NCBI GenBank assembly: GCA_028583605.1 | Contig: CM053329.1 | Coordinates: 6,138,001 to 6,202,000, forward strand | Length of the DNA: 64,000 nucleotides | Source: Dastarcus helophoroides | Taxonomy: Eukaryota; Arthropoda; Insecta; Coleoptera; Bothrideridae | Direction of reading: 5' to 3' | Shown: in pieces, positions 1 to 11,253 of the stretch | Layout of the letters: each line of letters begins with the position of its first letter | Position numbering within the stretch: position 1 is the stretch's first letter | Made by a program: the position numbers and the translations under genes | The notes under the pieces: generated by a model | Seen by the model: only the letters and a program-made list of their open reading frames with translations | Databases searched by the model: none | What the model was told of the DNA's origin: nothing

Positions 1-589
1 TTCAAAAAAAAATCATAAAATTTTGAGTTTACTCTTAAAATGCTGGTTTTAAATTTCAATTTCAAAATAAATTCTAAAATTTCAATTTTAAATTATGCAA
101 TTTTCATTTTGCCTTTAAAATTTAAATTAAAATTTTCAGAGAGCATTTATAATTCTTAAGGTGGTGCATCGCCACTTTTAGCTAATTTTAGGATTATTTT
201 TTTTAGTTAGAGATTTAGATGGTTAGGTCGAACTCTGAAGGTTATTTTCAAGAATATTTTCTTAAAATTTTGACTTTAGAGTTAATTTCAAGAAAATTGT
301 TCGTAAAAATCTCAAAGATTTGTTCACTTTAATTCCTACCTGTCAATTTAACCTTGTAATTTTCAAACTCCAAATACCTAGAAAATTTTTTTTTTCATCA
401 TAAATTAATCTAATCAGATATTTTCGACTTTGAAGCCGCAATTTCAAAGAAGGTTTTAAGAGAGAGGAATGAAATACCGCTTTTTTATTAGAAATTTTGA
501 CTTTCTCCAACACTTTATTTTAATTAAAATTTCTGAATTGTAAACTAGAAAATTATCTTACAATTTCAAATGTCTAGAACACCAATTGA

Positions 590-970
590 TGACGTGAGAT
601 TTACAGATTCCCTCAAAACACTGGAGCACAAGCCTTTGGTTGGTAATTTCTTTTTTCTACAAGCAATTTCATGGAAGATACTCGCAGAAACTAAGAGAAT
701 TGAGTAAAATTTTTAAGGCATACAAGACAGTCGGAGACAGAAAATTCTAGTGCTGTCCGCTTGATACAGTGAGGACTTCTGTCTACGAATATAGAATTTC
801 CAAGTTATGGAATTCGTTACCAAACGGAACTTTTTCCGAAAATTACAACTTATCCTTATTTAAAAAGGCGGTTCATCGCCATCTATTCCCATTTTAGCAT
901 CCTACTCGTAGTGCTTCGAAGGCATAATAGGGTTGCACTTTGCGAGTGGATTAAATTTGATTTTTTTTTA
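590..970 (+). mobile_element. CR1-like non-LTR retrotransposon, 3' fragment
   Basis: This stretch matches the 3' end of the better preserved copy at 7,459-8,790. It carries the degenerate coding signal for the C-terminal tail typical of CR1/Jockey-group reverse transcriptases (a K-L-W-N-S-L-P block around 810-830), followed by the shared 3' end TTTGCGAGTGGATTAA near 940-955. Stops and indels interrupt the frame. The same 3' end recurs at 38,590-39,005 and, inverted, at 50,466-50,640. The 5' limit is approximate. CR1-like is an inference from the C-terminal sequence style; another Jockey-superfamily clade is possible. Confidence 0.65.
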
Positions 971-1859
971 AACATTTCAAAATTTAACTTCAAAATTTTT
1001 CCTGGAATTATCACTTTAACATTTCAAATTTTAGATTAGGTTTCAAATTTTGGATGCCAAAGGAGCAATTTTGAGAAAATGATTAGACACTCCAAGTTTA
1101 AAATTGAAATTCTGAGAAAAGGCTAGATTTATAAAGAATTCTGATCCTTTGCTATAAATTTTTATTTAAAAAGTAGAAATTTCAAGAAAATAATGGAAAT
1201 TTTCCATCTAAACTTGTTTCAAGCTTTTTCAAAATTTTCACCTTTCCTTTAAAGAAAAATTTTCTCTTTTTTTCTTAAAATTTAGAAATTCTTTAGCAAA
1301 TTTTAAACTAGAGATTTGTACCTCTTTTTAATAAAAAGGGAAACTCTAAGTTTAAATCTGAGATTTTGAAAATTTTAAGGTATTTTAAAAAGTCTAAGTT
1401 TTGAAAAAAATACACAACAATCTTAGAGATATTTTAGAAATCGAATAATTTCTGCCTTTTTCAATTTTTATTATTAATATTTTATTATTAATCTTTCGAT
1501 TTTAATACACAAAGCTGCATCATAAACCTAAGATTTTCATATTTTCTTTCAATTTTAGTTAAAACAAAAAAAATAATAAATATTCCAAATGTAATTTAAT
1601 GTTCTCAAAAGAAGTCAGCAAACTACTACCAAATCGGCCTCCCTAGCTACAAAATGTAAAAATATGCCACTGAATCCGGTTATAAAATACTTTATGAAGA
1701 AAATCTATTCAGAAGTTATAAAATTATGAAATATTTTCATATTCACAAATGAGGAAAATGAGATGATGAATTTTGAGGACACTAGAACCAAGAATTTGAA
1801 AATGAGTAAAAACTGTTTGAAAAATATTTACTTAAGAAATTTAATTATGTTTTCAAAAA
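971..1859. other. AT-rich sequence, no gene seen
   Basis: Low-complexity AT-rich DNA of the quasi-periodic kind described at 25,140-27,780 and 32,520-34,500. I see no coding signal, RNA gene or element boundary. The first ~560 bases of the window are similar. Confidence 0.6.
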
Positions 1860-2060
1860 TTGAATATACGAATCTTTTCCCCTGAAACCAAGAAAGAATA
1901 AAAAAGCATTAAAAAAAGAGATAGAGAGTATCTCTGAACATGATAGCTTGGCTAGCGAAACGCGTGAGAGCAACTGTTGCTGTATTTTTTAATCTTTCTT
2001 AGTTTCAGGAGACAAGATTTATATACCAATTTTTCAAGATAACCAAGGACAAGTCCGTTT
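1860..2060 (+). mobile_element. Penelope-like element terminal repeat with hammerhead-like hairpin
   Basis: The two ends are inverted copies of each other (TGAAACCAAGAAAGA near 1,883 and TCTTTCTTAGTTTCA near 1,993). The centre, 1,925-1,975, is clearly homologous to the minus strand of 48,838-48,935, which adjoins a Penelope-like GIY-YIG fragment. The central block has a short hairpin followed by GAAACGCG (1,957-1,964), the layout of the hammerhead ribozymes known in Penelope-like terminal repeats. In this copy the core reads CTGAACA instead of CTGANGA and the stem has a mismatch, so it is probably inactive. Confidence 0.55.
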
Positions 2061-2338
2061 TACCAAACAAGAATGTTTTGTAAACAAAAATTTGGCAAAA
2101 ACAAACAAATAAAAAAGCCTTACCCCAAACGGAAAGAACGAAACTGAAAATAGCAAACAAGGAAAGGTTTTGCCCCATTGGTAATTTCATAGCAAACGCT
2201 ATTGCATACATACATTTTTAGCGGACTCCTACAGGCACATGTAATGTTTACAAATTCTACTTTCACATTCTAAATCATTTAAATATAATCAAATATCTCT
2301 GACAGTAGAAAATGTTCTATGGCTTTAACTCGCATGAC

Positions 2339-2630
2339 CAGTGCTGGATTTACGTATAAGCTGTACAAACTATAGCTTATGGCCCCCACCATCTTGGAGA
2401 GTCTCCAAATAAGGACCTACAGTGTTGTTTAGAAGAGGTTGCAGGGAAAAATAGGATTGGGGACCTTTGTATTTCTCTTTGGTCGTCCATAAAATTGTTG
2501 ATAAAACGAAGGTCCAGGAGAAATAATTGCTTTGTGTGAAGACCCTTTTTTTGGTCATATAAATTCTTGAGCCCCGTAGAAATGTTAAGAAAAAGCTTTT
2601 TTTATTCAGTACCTTTTCTTTAAAATACAA
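2339..2630 (-). mobile_element. possible hAT-family terminus and remnant
   Basis: The sequence CAGTGCTGGATTTACG starting at 2,340, followed by GGCCCCCACC, resembles the outer end of a group of animal hAT transposons. An open minus-strand frame covers 2,370-2,630, but I recognise no transposase motif in it. I could not find the opposite inverted end or an 8 bp target duplication, so this is a weak call. Confidence 0.3.
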
Positions 2631-2639
2631 TAACAGTGG

Positions 2640-5060
2640 AAGGTTATTAAATTAAAGAAAATAAGAATATAATAAATCAATGAGAAGTTGCTGCCTAAAA
2701 GTGTATTAATGGTAACACTCGTTACATGAAATAACTCCCTTGTAAATCGTTACATTGACCAGATTGTTGTAACCAGCAAATAAAAAAATATTCATGTAAT
2801 GATATTTCTGTTGCTTATTTTACTTCAAACCGGCTTATTTTAAATAAGATATAGTTAGCAGTTTTCAATGATTACTTACAAAAACCCCAAGTAAAAGTTT
2901 TCAGTCAATAGCCCTAAATTAGTCATAAAAATATCCGAAGTCTTCCCAATAGTGCAAGTGTAACTCATTCATTCTGATCCACCAGAAATAAATGTGGCGT
3001 TCTTGGTATGGGAATTTTTTTTTGGACTTCATCGAATTCTTTTACGAAGGAACAATAAAGCGTAGACAAACGCATTATCCGTTTTTACTTATTTTGCGAA
3101 ATAAACTGCATCTAATTTATATTTAGCGTATATATTTTAGTCTCCTCGAGACAATAGTTTAATTTTAGAATATATCAAGCATTCAAATTATATTATTTTG
3201 ACTTCATAATTAACAATGGCCCGATTCGTACTCTTTGTTGATTTTAATCGAATCTCGACTCGTGCTTTTTCGAAATAAAATAAACAAAACATTATTTTCG
3301 GAACATTTTAATTGAGTCATTCTTATAACATTAGTAGACCAATAATTATCGAAAGAGCAGTTAAATTCATTTATAGAAGGCTGGTTTAAATTTAGATTAC
3401 TTCTGAATTAAAGTTGAAGGAGTTTATAAAATAATCGAAGCTTTTGTAAACAAGACAGAAGCTCATTAGGATTATTTACAATCAGACTAAATTCGAAATA
3501 AATAACCCTCTTGTTTAACTTACCGAAGTTGCAGGTGTAAATAAACAAGTGACGATCTACAGATGCAGCAGCGTCTATTCCACTGGCCACTTTACTTTTT
3601 CACTCTAAGTACACAATAAAATCACAAAAAATCTAACAATTCGCAAATGATCGAATAAGCAATTTAGTTCATCTTAATTGTTAGTACAATAAATAATTCC
3701 AGAAGTACGGTGGATTATGTGAAACTGAACAAACTGTCACTTTCTGCGAATGTGGAAATAGAGAAGGTACTTGAATCTACGCACAAGAGTTGGAAAAATT
3801 AATATTAGGATTTCCTGGGGGGGAATGACATCGCGTCTTGGTGAATTTTGAGTCCTCGCGAACCGACACGACATCGTCAACTGGCGGTAAAGATATAACT
3901 AGTGGTAGCACCTTACGAGCCTGCTGCCAGCAAGTTTAATCTACTCGTTCCCTTACCACCCACGTGTGTTTTGTTTTTCATGTTTTATCTCAACTATTAT
4001 TATTAAATATATCATTTTCTCAATCAAAAAGCACCATGAAAGCGTTTCGCATTGCGTAAGGATTTCCGTAAATGGTTGTGTTTTATGGCTTTAATATTTC
4101 TTGGTTTAGAGCGAAACGATAAGGAAACGACTATTGTAAAAGCACATGACATTTTTTTCTTTATCGTGTGAATAAAGTATGACTCATTCGAGCACTAATA
4201 AAGAGGAGTTTCATTGTTGAGATTTAAACTTTTGTCATAACCTTGATTTTCTAGAAATTTAGTCTATTTCCTTGTGTGGCCACAGGCATGCAAAATTTTA
4301 TTGTAAACCTTTAAAGATGATTTCAAATAGACCAATGCGTGTATTTTTAACTGCCCTTCCTTTTGTTCGAGTCTTTTGCAAAGGATAATCGTATTAATGC
4401 CTAGAAGCTGTGCGAATACGAAGTAGAAGAAATAGCAATAAACCGCAACTTTAAACGCTGAAATATTGTAAGGTTAGAAAAAAGCAGATTTGACATTTTG
4501 CCCATTAACGGAGGCGGCTTCCTCAGCAACAAGAAAAAAGAACTAAATTGAAGCCACCAAACCACACCCTCAGTATACCAACTTATGAACCATACCAGAG
4601 GCGAATATCTTTAGAAATAAAAATTGGGATGGAGTCAAACTCAAGAACAATATAACTCAGAATCTCAATGCTACCAGGAGCCAAGCTTATCTGCAAAAAC
4701 TGAGGAATAAAAAAACGAAGATTCAAGATAGAAGAGCACAGTCACTTAGTATGTCAACCACAATAGAGGGAAAACGCTTTCGCAATGAAGATGATCAAAA
4801 AACAAGATAGTCAAAACATATACGGTAACTCAGTACGTCAACTATTCCAGGAGCTAAACTTTTCTGATAAGACAGATAAGCTATGAATGGCCTCGCGTAT
4901 GATTCCGTTATCTTAATAAAGATAGAAAGAAATAAAACAAAATGTTTCTAAAAGGAATCTCAAGTCCGATCTCAAGTTGATGTTCTGTAATAGGTGAGTA
5001 ATAAATGAGCCAAAGCTAATATTTTTGTTTTGCCTTTGGAAAGAGCGACGTATTACCCCG
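2640..5060. other. intergenic, no supported gene
   Basis: Mixed AT-rich sequence with a few more GC-balanced patches (3,530-3,600 and 3,810-3,960). The first contains a strong consensus splice donor on the minus strand at about 3,513-3,521 (see findings), but no coding exon can be defined. Nothing else is supported. Confidence 0.5.
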
Positions 5061-5065
5061 ATGTA

Positions 5066-5427
5066 CAGGGTGTCCCATTTTCGGCACTTTTCGAGGGAAT
5101 TGGAGTTATTACTAAAGATAGAGTGTTGGGGTTTTAACTTTAGTGTCTTACTTTTTGATAAAATTAAAGGTTATGGTGTCAAATTTGTCACGACTGTCTT
5201 AGTTTCTAAACTACAGAGTATTTTAAAAATATTCGCTTTTTAGACATACTCCGTATTTCTTCTCGTATTTATTCTCGTATATCAAAAAGGTAAAAACTGA
5301 TCTTGCTGCCGTTTTTTACGCTAATTTCGGTGACGTAGTCAGTTTTTCATAAAAACTATATACCCTATATATTAATTTTTTTATTGATTAGGCATAATTT
5401 AGGCTTTTTAAAAATATACAGTGTGTC
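5066..5427. repeat. repeat with CAGGGTGTCCCA-type ends
   Basis: The motif ACAGGGTGTCCCA at about 5,066 and a related ACAGTGTGTCCCA at 5,418 bracket about 350 bp of AT-rich sequence. Similar starts occur at 19,800 (CAGGGTGATTCAGTC) and 24,364 (CAGGATGTCCCA). They look like the ends of a dispersed insect repeat. No coding sequence is present, and the family is not identified. Confidence 0.3.
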
Positions 5428-7185
5428 CCACCAGGAATCGCCGCGATCGATATCTGACAAAGTACTTATCTAAAACATTTGAAAATTTGGCAACTTATCA
5501 AAAACAATAGAACCAACACAACTAAAATATTCGCAAAGTTGTAGTATTTCCGGTTATACCGGAAGTTGACACCAACTTTGTTATTTTAAATAGGACACTA
5601 TATATTTTTGCATTTTTGGATTTATTTCATTATTTAAAAGCCACTTTAAGATACAAACATTATTCCTAAAATTTATAGTTTTTAAGATAATTGGATTTTT
5701 ATAAAAAATTTGACAGATGCAAGGCTCTACGAAATTCTTTGTATCTTTTTCCAGAAACTAGATATTTATTTTATATTTGGCATATAACTAGAACACATAT
5801 AAAGCTATCTTGTGCGACTTTTATAAATTAAAAAACATTATACCGAGTGGTGATTTCACGACTGTACATTTTAGTAAATTCAAAGAGCGATAACTTTGTT
5901 ATCTCACCCTATATTTATTTGACCTGTCTAATATAGATTTAAATTATATTTCAACTGATACAGGCATTGCGGGAGTTTCTTTTTCAACTTTTGGAAGTAA
6001 TTTTAATTTAAACATTTTTTTTTAATTTCACGGCCATTGAATTCTTACTGAGTAGTATATCAGTGACATAATAAGTAGAAAGAAATGAAATATACCTAAA
6101 AAATAAACAATCGATATCGACATTTAAATTATGTAACAATCAGTAAAATTATTTATAGTAGTTCATAGTGTGTGATGAAGCTAAAATTAAAACATGACTA
6201 GTTGACATAATTGGAAATCCTATTTCGACAGTTTTATTATCAACAACAGATTTTCTTCTATCTCATTTCTCTTTGATGGAGTCGAAATTGGAGAGATTTT
6301 CTACCATTCGCTTTATTGGATTTCATGGAGGCTTTATGGGATATCGAACGGCAAATTTATCACTGTATCACATGTTTGTGATATTACTCTGTTACATAAT
6401 CAGAAAATAATAAACAATTAAAATAATTCTCATTACTAAAACAGATGGTCAGTGATGTTTTCATTTTAGCTTCACCACCACTATATGATTAACTATAAAT
6501 AATTTGGCAAATGGTTTTCAAAGCAGTATAACTTGTCGATAGAAATTATTTCTACTCATAACCTCACTGATATGCGAACCGATAGGAGTTCATTTAATGT
6601 GAAAGGACAAGAAAAAAGTAATAAATTGCAATTATTTCTAAAAGTCTTAAAAGCAATCCCTAGAAAGTTTATATTAGGTGAAAGATAACTAAAATCTACA
6701 TAAGAGATAACAAAGTTATCGCTGTTTGAATATACCAAAATATGCAGACCTGAATTCAAGACTCGATATAATGTTTTTGGACTTAATAAAAGTTGCGCAA
6801 GATAGCTTTGTATGTGTTCTACTGCACGTGCCAAATATGAAATAAATATCTAGTTTCTGGAAAAATATACGAAGAATTTCGTAGAACCTTGCATCTGTCA
6901 AATTTTTTATAAAAGTCCAATTATCTAAAAAACTAAAAATTTTAGGAATAATGTTTGTTATTTAAAGTGACCTTAAGATATTAAATTAATTTTAAAAATG
7001 CAAAAATATATGGGGTGTCTTACTTAAAATAACAAAGTTACTGTCAACTTCCGGTATAACTGGAAATACTACAACTTTGCAAATATTTTAGTTGTGTTGT
7101 TCCTATCGTCTTTGCTAAGTTATTATATTTTCAAATGTTTTAGATGGGTGCTTTGCCAGGTATCGATGGCGGCGATTCCCGGTGG
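5428..7185. mobile_element. element with ~485 bp terminal inverted arms
   Basis: The left arm 5,428-5,915 reads as the reverse complement of the right arm 6,701-7,185, with scattered mismatches and small indels. Outer ends are CCACCAGGAATCGCCG and CGGCGATTCCCGGTGG. The ~785 bp centre is AT-rich and has no recognisable transposase. Several open frames inside are mirror images created by the arms. This is the structure of a non-autonomous long-TIR or foldback-type DNA element. Target duplications are not clear. Confidence 0.75.
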
Positions 7186-7458
7186 AGATTTATTTTAAAA
7201 AACAAGCTCAACATTGGATATTTTTATAATTTACTTTATTTATAGCAATAGGCTGTGACAGATTTATTAGAATCAAATGCAAAATTAATAATTATTCAAG
7301 GAGTTAAACTTTCCAAAGGTTACGTTTAGTATTTTCAATTGTGTATTAAAACTTAATCACTATTGCATTTTCCACTTCATCGTAGAAACAAAAAACCTAT
7401 TAACTTAGGCTATTAACTTAGGCTTTTAAACCAGGCCTTTTAAGCTAGGCTTTCTTTT

Positions 7459-8790
7459 TAGAGCCAAAAACTACTTCCTGTTCTGTCTCCTACTCTATTT
7501 CTGTTATATATAAACGATCTCTTAGCTTTAAATTCCAATCCGATATACAGCTACGCAGATGATAATAGCCTGGTGTTGTCTTTTTTCTCCGACAAACCAT
7601 TATCCGTCGCTGCCTTAGATCGACTTAGGAAACAGCAGATACGGATGATTAATCTGGATCTCGAAATTATTCTTGAGTGGGATAAGAAAAATCTGGTCAA
7701 CTTCAACGCTTCAAAAACTCAGACCGCGGATTTTTCTAAGAAAACATCAAGGAATGATGCAACAAATTTACTAATGGGCGGTAAGTCCTGCTGGTGGGTA
7801 CAGGATATACTTCTTCCGTGATTGGACCGTGTCAAAGAACTACTAAAAGTGTTCGACGTTTCGCCCACCATCTAAACTTTCTTATCCTTTGTACCAATTT
7901 TCAATTCAGAAGAGTTGCGCCTCTGGTATGGTGAACATACTGAGTTACCGTGCTCTGATGTTTTGAAATTGGCCTTTTTATTCTTTCATTTTTGCCTATT
8001 CTCTTTTCATTTATTTTTCTTTTCTTTGTTCCTAAAGAAGTCCATTACGACAGTGGGCGAAACGTCGAACATTTTTAGTAGTTCTTTGAAACGGTCCAAT
8101 CCCGGAAGAAGTATATCCTGTACTGACTCTGGCCGTGAAAGCCTTCGTTATCACCTCTTGATGGAATTTAATATGTCTATCCTAGGAGTGAATGCGAGCA
8201 CTAACTTTTCTTGGGACGATCATGTGCGCGTCATTGCCAAGTCCTCCTCTCAGAAGCTAGGACTTTCTTTTTAGAGCTAAGAAGCACTTCACATCTCATC
8301 AACTACTTACACTTAATAAAACTCAATTTAGGCCAACATTCGAATACTGTTCTCATGTTTGGAGTTCAGCTCCAAAGCATACTTTAGCTCTTTTGGATTC
8401 AATTCAGTAGACAGCGAATCGCCTAACTGATGACACTAGAGCACAGGAGGATGGTTGGTGATTTATCTCTTTTCTTTAAGTTCTTTCATAGGAGATGCTC
8501 CCAAGATTAAATAGTATTTATCTTCCTAAGAGCAAAATTTTTGAGGCATAAAAGGCAATCGGAGAGAGCAAATTCCTCTGCGCCAGAGCTTGACATAGTG
8601 AGGATTCTATCTACAGAGACTTTTCTTTTCTACAGAACTTCCAAGCTATGGAACTCGTTACCGAACGAAATTTTCCCCAAAAATTACAACCTTTTGTTAA
8701 AGAAGGCGGTTCATCACCATCTATACTTGCTTCCGCATCCTACTCGCGGTGCTTTGAAGGCATAATAAGATTATTCTTTCAATTTAAAAA
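7459..8790 (+). pseudogene. CR1-like non-LTR retrotransposon, RT C-terminal half (broken)
   Basis: Conceptual translation gives, in order, RT palm blocks (LSPTLF then YINDLL around 7,475-7,520), the catalytic YADD motif at about 7,550-7,562, and the downstream helices to about 7,770. After an inserted MITE (7,801-8,120) the frame resumes as the RT thumb region (ILGVNAS, then FRPTFEYCSHVW near 8,330-8,362) and the C-terminal tail with K-L-W-N-S-L-P near 8,645, ending in a stop near 8,764. Several frameshifts and stops separate these pieces. The N-terminal endonuclease and most of the RT are missing, as in a 5'-truncated copy. The protein style is CR1/Jockey-superfamily; exact clade is uncertain. 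Confidence 0.8.
7801..8120. mobile_element. 320 bp inverted-repeat element in a TA site, nested in CR1-like copy
   Basis: The ends CAGGATATACTTCTTCC and its inverse start arms of about 70 bp (7,801-7,870 and 8,050-8,120), and the dinucleotide TA flanks both sides, as in Tc1/mariner-type insertions. The arms also contain GGGCGAAACGTCGAAC, the kind of GAAAC block that follows stem II in Penelope-linked hammerhead motifs. It interrupts the reverse transcriptase remnant, so it is younger. No protein is encoded. A fragment of the arm recurs near 34,942-34,960. Confidence 0.7.
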
Positions 8791-9339
8791 AGAAGAATTA
8801 ATAAAACAAGCTCAAATTGTTTAAAAATAGTTTTAAAATAACAAAAGATTTTTAGAATGCAATATTGGTATATTTTTTTTATTTTTCTAATTGCATTTGC
8901 CAGAATTATTGGTCTATTCAGAATGATTAGGTGCGACAAACGAATTTCTTTACGAGTTTCGGCTACAAGAAGAGAAAGAAAGAATGAATGTGTATTCAAA
9001 ATAATCAAAGTTATCCCACCACTGAAAAATAAAGAAAGATTTTGGTATAATAAGATTTACAGCTCAAAGAATTTTGAAAAAAACGCATAAATAGCAGAAA
9101 ATTTTAATACACAATTGAAACTGTAGAAGAATATTAAAATAACTTTTAAAGAATTAAATTTTTATAATAGACAGAATTTTGCATTGGTTTCTAATGAATG
9201 TTGAATTTTGAACTTATTTTTCAAAATAAACCCGAACATTATATATTTTTAAAAAGCTCAAATTATACTTCAACGATAAAAAAAAATAAAATAGAGGGTG
9301 TTCTATTTAATTTTTTTGGGGGTTTTAAAACAAATTATA
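8791..9339. other. AT-rich spacer, no gene seen
   Basis: AT-rich sequence between two non-LTR remnants. Open frames on both strands (8,784-9,090) overlap each other and have no recognisable domain; they reflect base composition. Confidence 0.5.
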
Positions 9340-10690
9340 ATTACATTCCTATTACACTTAACCGCCATCTACTTCTATTTTGTGCATATTCGTCTTCTAA
9401 CTGCCTGCTTTCCATGGCTTTCCTCATTCCTTTATTACATGTTTGTCTCGGGGGCCCCCTTCTCCTTTTTCCTGTGGGTTTCCTTTTAAGTATTCGATGT
9501 GGCCACCTTTGTCCATCCATTCTAAATAAGTGTCCCAACCATTTTAGCCCTCTTTTATCTACTCTATCCACCATGATTTCCCTTGCGTTCATAATATTTC
9601 GAATTTTCTCGCTTATTTTTCTTTCTAATCGTGATATCCTGGCGCTTCTTCTTAGATAATTTATCTCAATGGTGTTGAGCCTTTTCTTTCAGTCCGCATT
9701 TAGGGTACAAATTTCACTTCCATACAGTAATACTGATTCCACTAGCGTTTTATTTATTGGAAGATTTGTTTGCTTAGAAATGTTTTTATCCCACCACACT
9801 GGATTGAGTGCTCCTAAGATCTTTCTACTCTCTTGTATTAGGTTTCTAATTTCTGCATGTTCTTTCTATCCCTTCTTTAGTGGTGATAACTCCTAAGTAT
9901 CTATTTTATTATATTTGTTTAATGGTTGAGTTGTCGTTAACCACGGTTTGAAATTTAGTGTCCGAATTTAATAATAAGGATTTAGTTTTATCAATATTAA
10001 TATTAAGTCCCCATTTCACTGTTGGTGTTGTATAATATTCTGACCATGAACTCCAAGTTATAAGCAGCTTGGGATATTAACATTTGATCATTAGCAAAGT
10101 TAATCTTGAAGAGAAATTTATCTCCCACTTGAATACCCATTGGTTTACATTTGCGTTTCCACTCTTTAAGTGCTATTTCTAAATATATGTTAAACAATAA
10201 AGAAGACAGGGAGCATTCTTGGGGTAATCCTTTAGTTGATTTAATCGCAGGTGATATTGCCTTTCCATTCTTCACATATGCCTGCCCAATTGTCTTTATA
10301 GAATTCCTTAATTATTCTGATTATTCGGGGTCCGTACCCGCCAATTTTAGTGCGTCCCATAATTTTATCCTGGGAATTAAGTCATAAGCTTTTTCAACAG
10401 CACTAATTGGGTTTTTTTTAGAAATATTTGTTTCTCTTTTCTGCAATTTGTTGCACTATAAATAAATTTTCCACACATGAGCGGCCGGCTCTAAATCCAC
10501 TCTGATCTTCATTTATTATGTGTTCTATATTTTCTTGTATTTTCAGTTTAATGACTCTACCAAATAATCTGCTCAACGTGCTATTAACTATAATTTTTAG
10601 CTTCCGAGCGCTTCCCTTTTTTAAATATTGAAACCAAGTATGCCGTTTTCCATGCATGCGGTAGCCGATTTTGTACTAAGCACATATTTA
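9340..10690 (-). pseudogene. RTE-like non-LTR retrotransposon reverse transcriptase (degenerate)
   Basis: Read on the minus strand from 10,690 to 9,340 the frames give successive RT blocks: KRLFGRVIKLKI, then DQSGFRAGRS (near 10,490), TKGLPQECSLS with LLFNIYLE (near 10,190-10,235), a catalytic region read as NFANDQ instead of FADD (near 10,085), and a C-terminal stretch LYGSEICTLNAD ... LKWLGHLFRM ... RRRGPPRQT (9,700 to 9,440). These are the hallmarks of the RTE-like or craniofacial-development-protein-2-like ORFs common in insects. At least three frame changes and a lost catalytic Asp make it dead. The plus-strand open frames at 9,198-9,896 are shadows of this remnant. Confidence 0.8.
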
Positions 10691-10739
10691 TTAAATTAGT
10701 AATTTGCTCCCATAGGATATATCCACCATATAGGGTGCG

Positions 10740-11090
10740 TTTAGATTAAACACGATAAACACAGAATAAAAATATCATCTAGATAACGAAATCAAGGTTT
10801 TAGATCCGCAATTTCCAATGGAGTATTTTCAAAAGACTCCATGTAAATATTTGCTACTAAAGACATAGGTAAACCTATTATTATATTTGACACTTGTTTG
10901 TGGAAGCTAGAATTACAAGAAAAGTAGGTGGATGAATGATACATTTCAATTAAATCAACTAAAGAATCTCCACCGTTATTATTTCAAACAATTGATGAAT
11001 TTTTGTCATTTAATCGAAAATTGGAAGTATAGAAAATAGAGAAGTGACATCAAAACTCACGAATATATCATTACGGTTAACGATTAGTCC
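10740..11090 (-). pseudogene. Penelope-like element reverse transcriptase fragment
   Basis: The minus strand encodes, in broken frames, NDIFVSFDVTSLF (near 11,070), then SNIIIGLPMS followed by VANIYMESFENT (near 10,890-10,840), and FRYLDDIF near 10,775. IGLPMS and Y-x-DD with this spacing are diagnostic of Penelope-like reverse transcriptases. Stops and a frameshift interrupt it. It directly abuts the 5' limit of the RTE-like remnant, suggesting nested insertion. GIY-YIG endonuclease fragments of the same class lie at 45,030-45,437 and 48,838-49,412. Confidence 0.8.
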
Positions 11091-11253
11091 TGCTAGTGTT
11101 GGGTTGCTACATAACAATCTGCTACTTTGTCACTGCTACTTATTGAGTAGCAATTAGAACAGTTATCAGTTCCTAAAAGTAACTGCTACTTTTGGAATAT
11201 ATAAGATCGTTCAGTCCCAGTTCTTACACATTATGTTATCAAAGCTACCTGCT

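Noticed and set aside
6556..6901. Minus-strand open frames in the 5.4-7.2 kb element
   Set aside because: They lie mostly in an inverted arm, and their mirror in the other arm is broken; no transposase motif is present.
9198..9896. Plus-strand open frames of up to 153 codons
   Set aside because: They lie antisense to the RTE-like reverse transcriptase remnant, whose minus-strand reading has clear conserved blocks; the plus frames have none.
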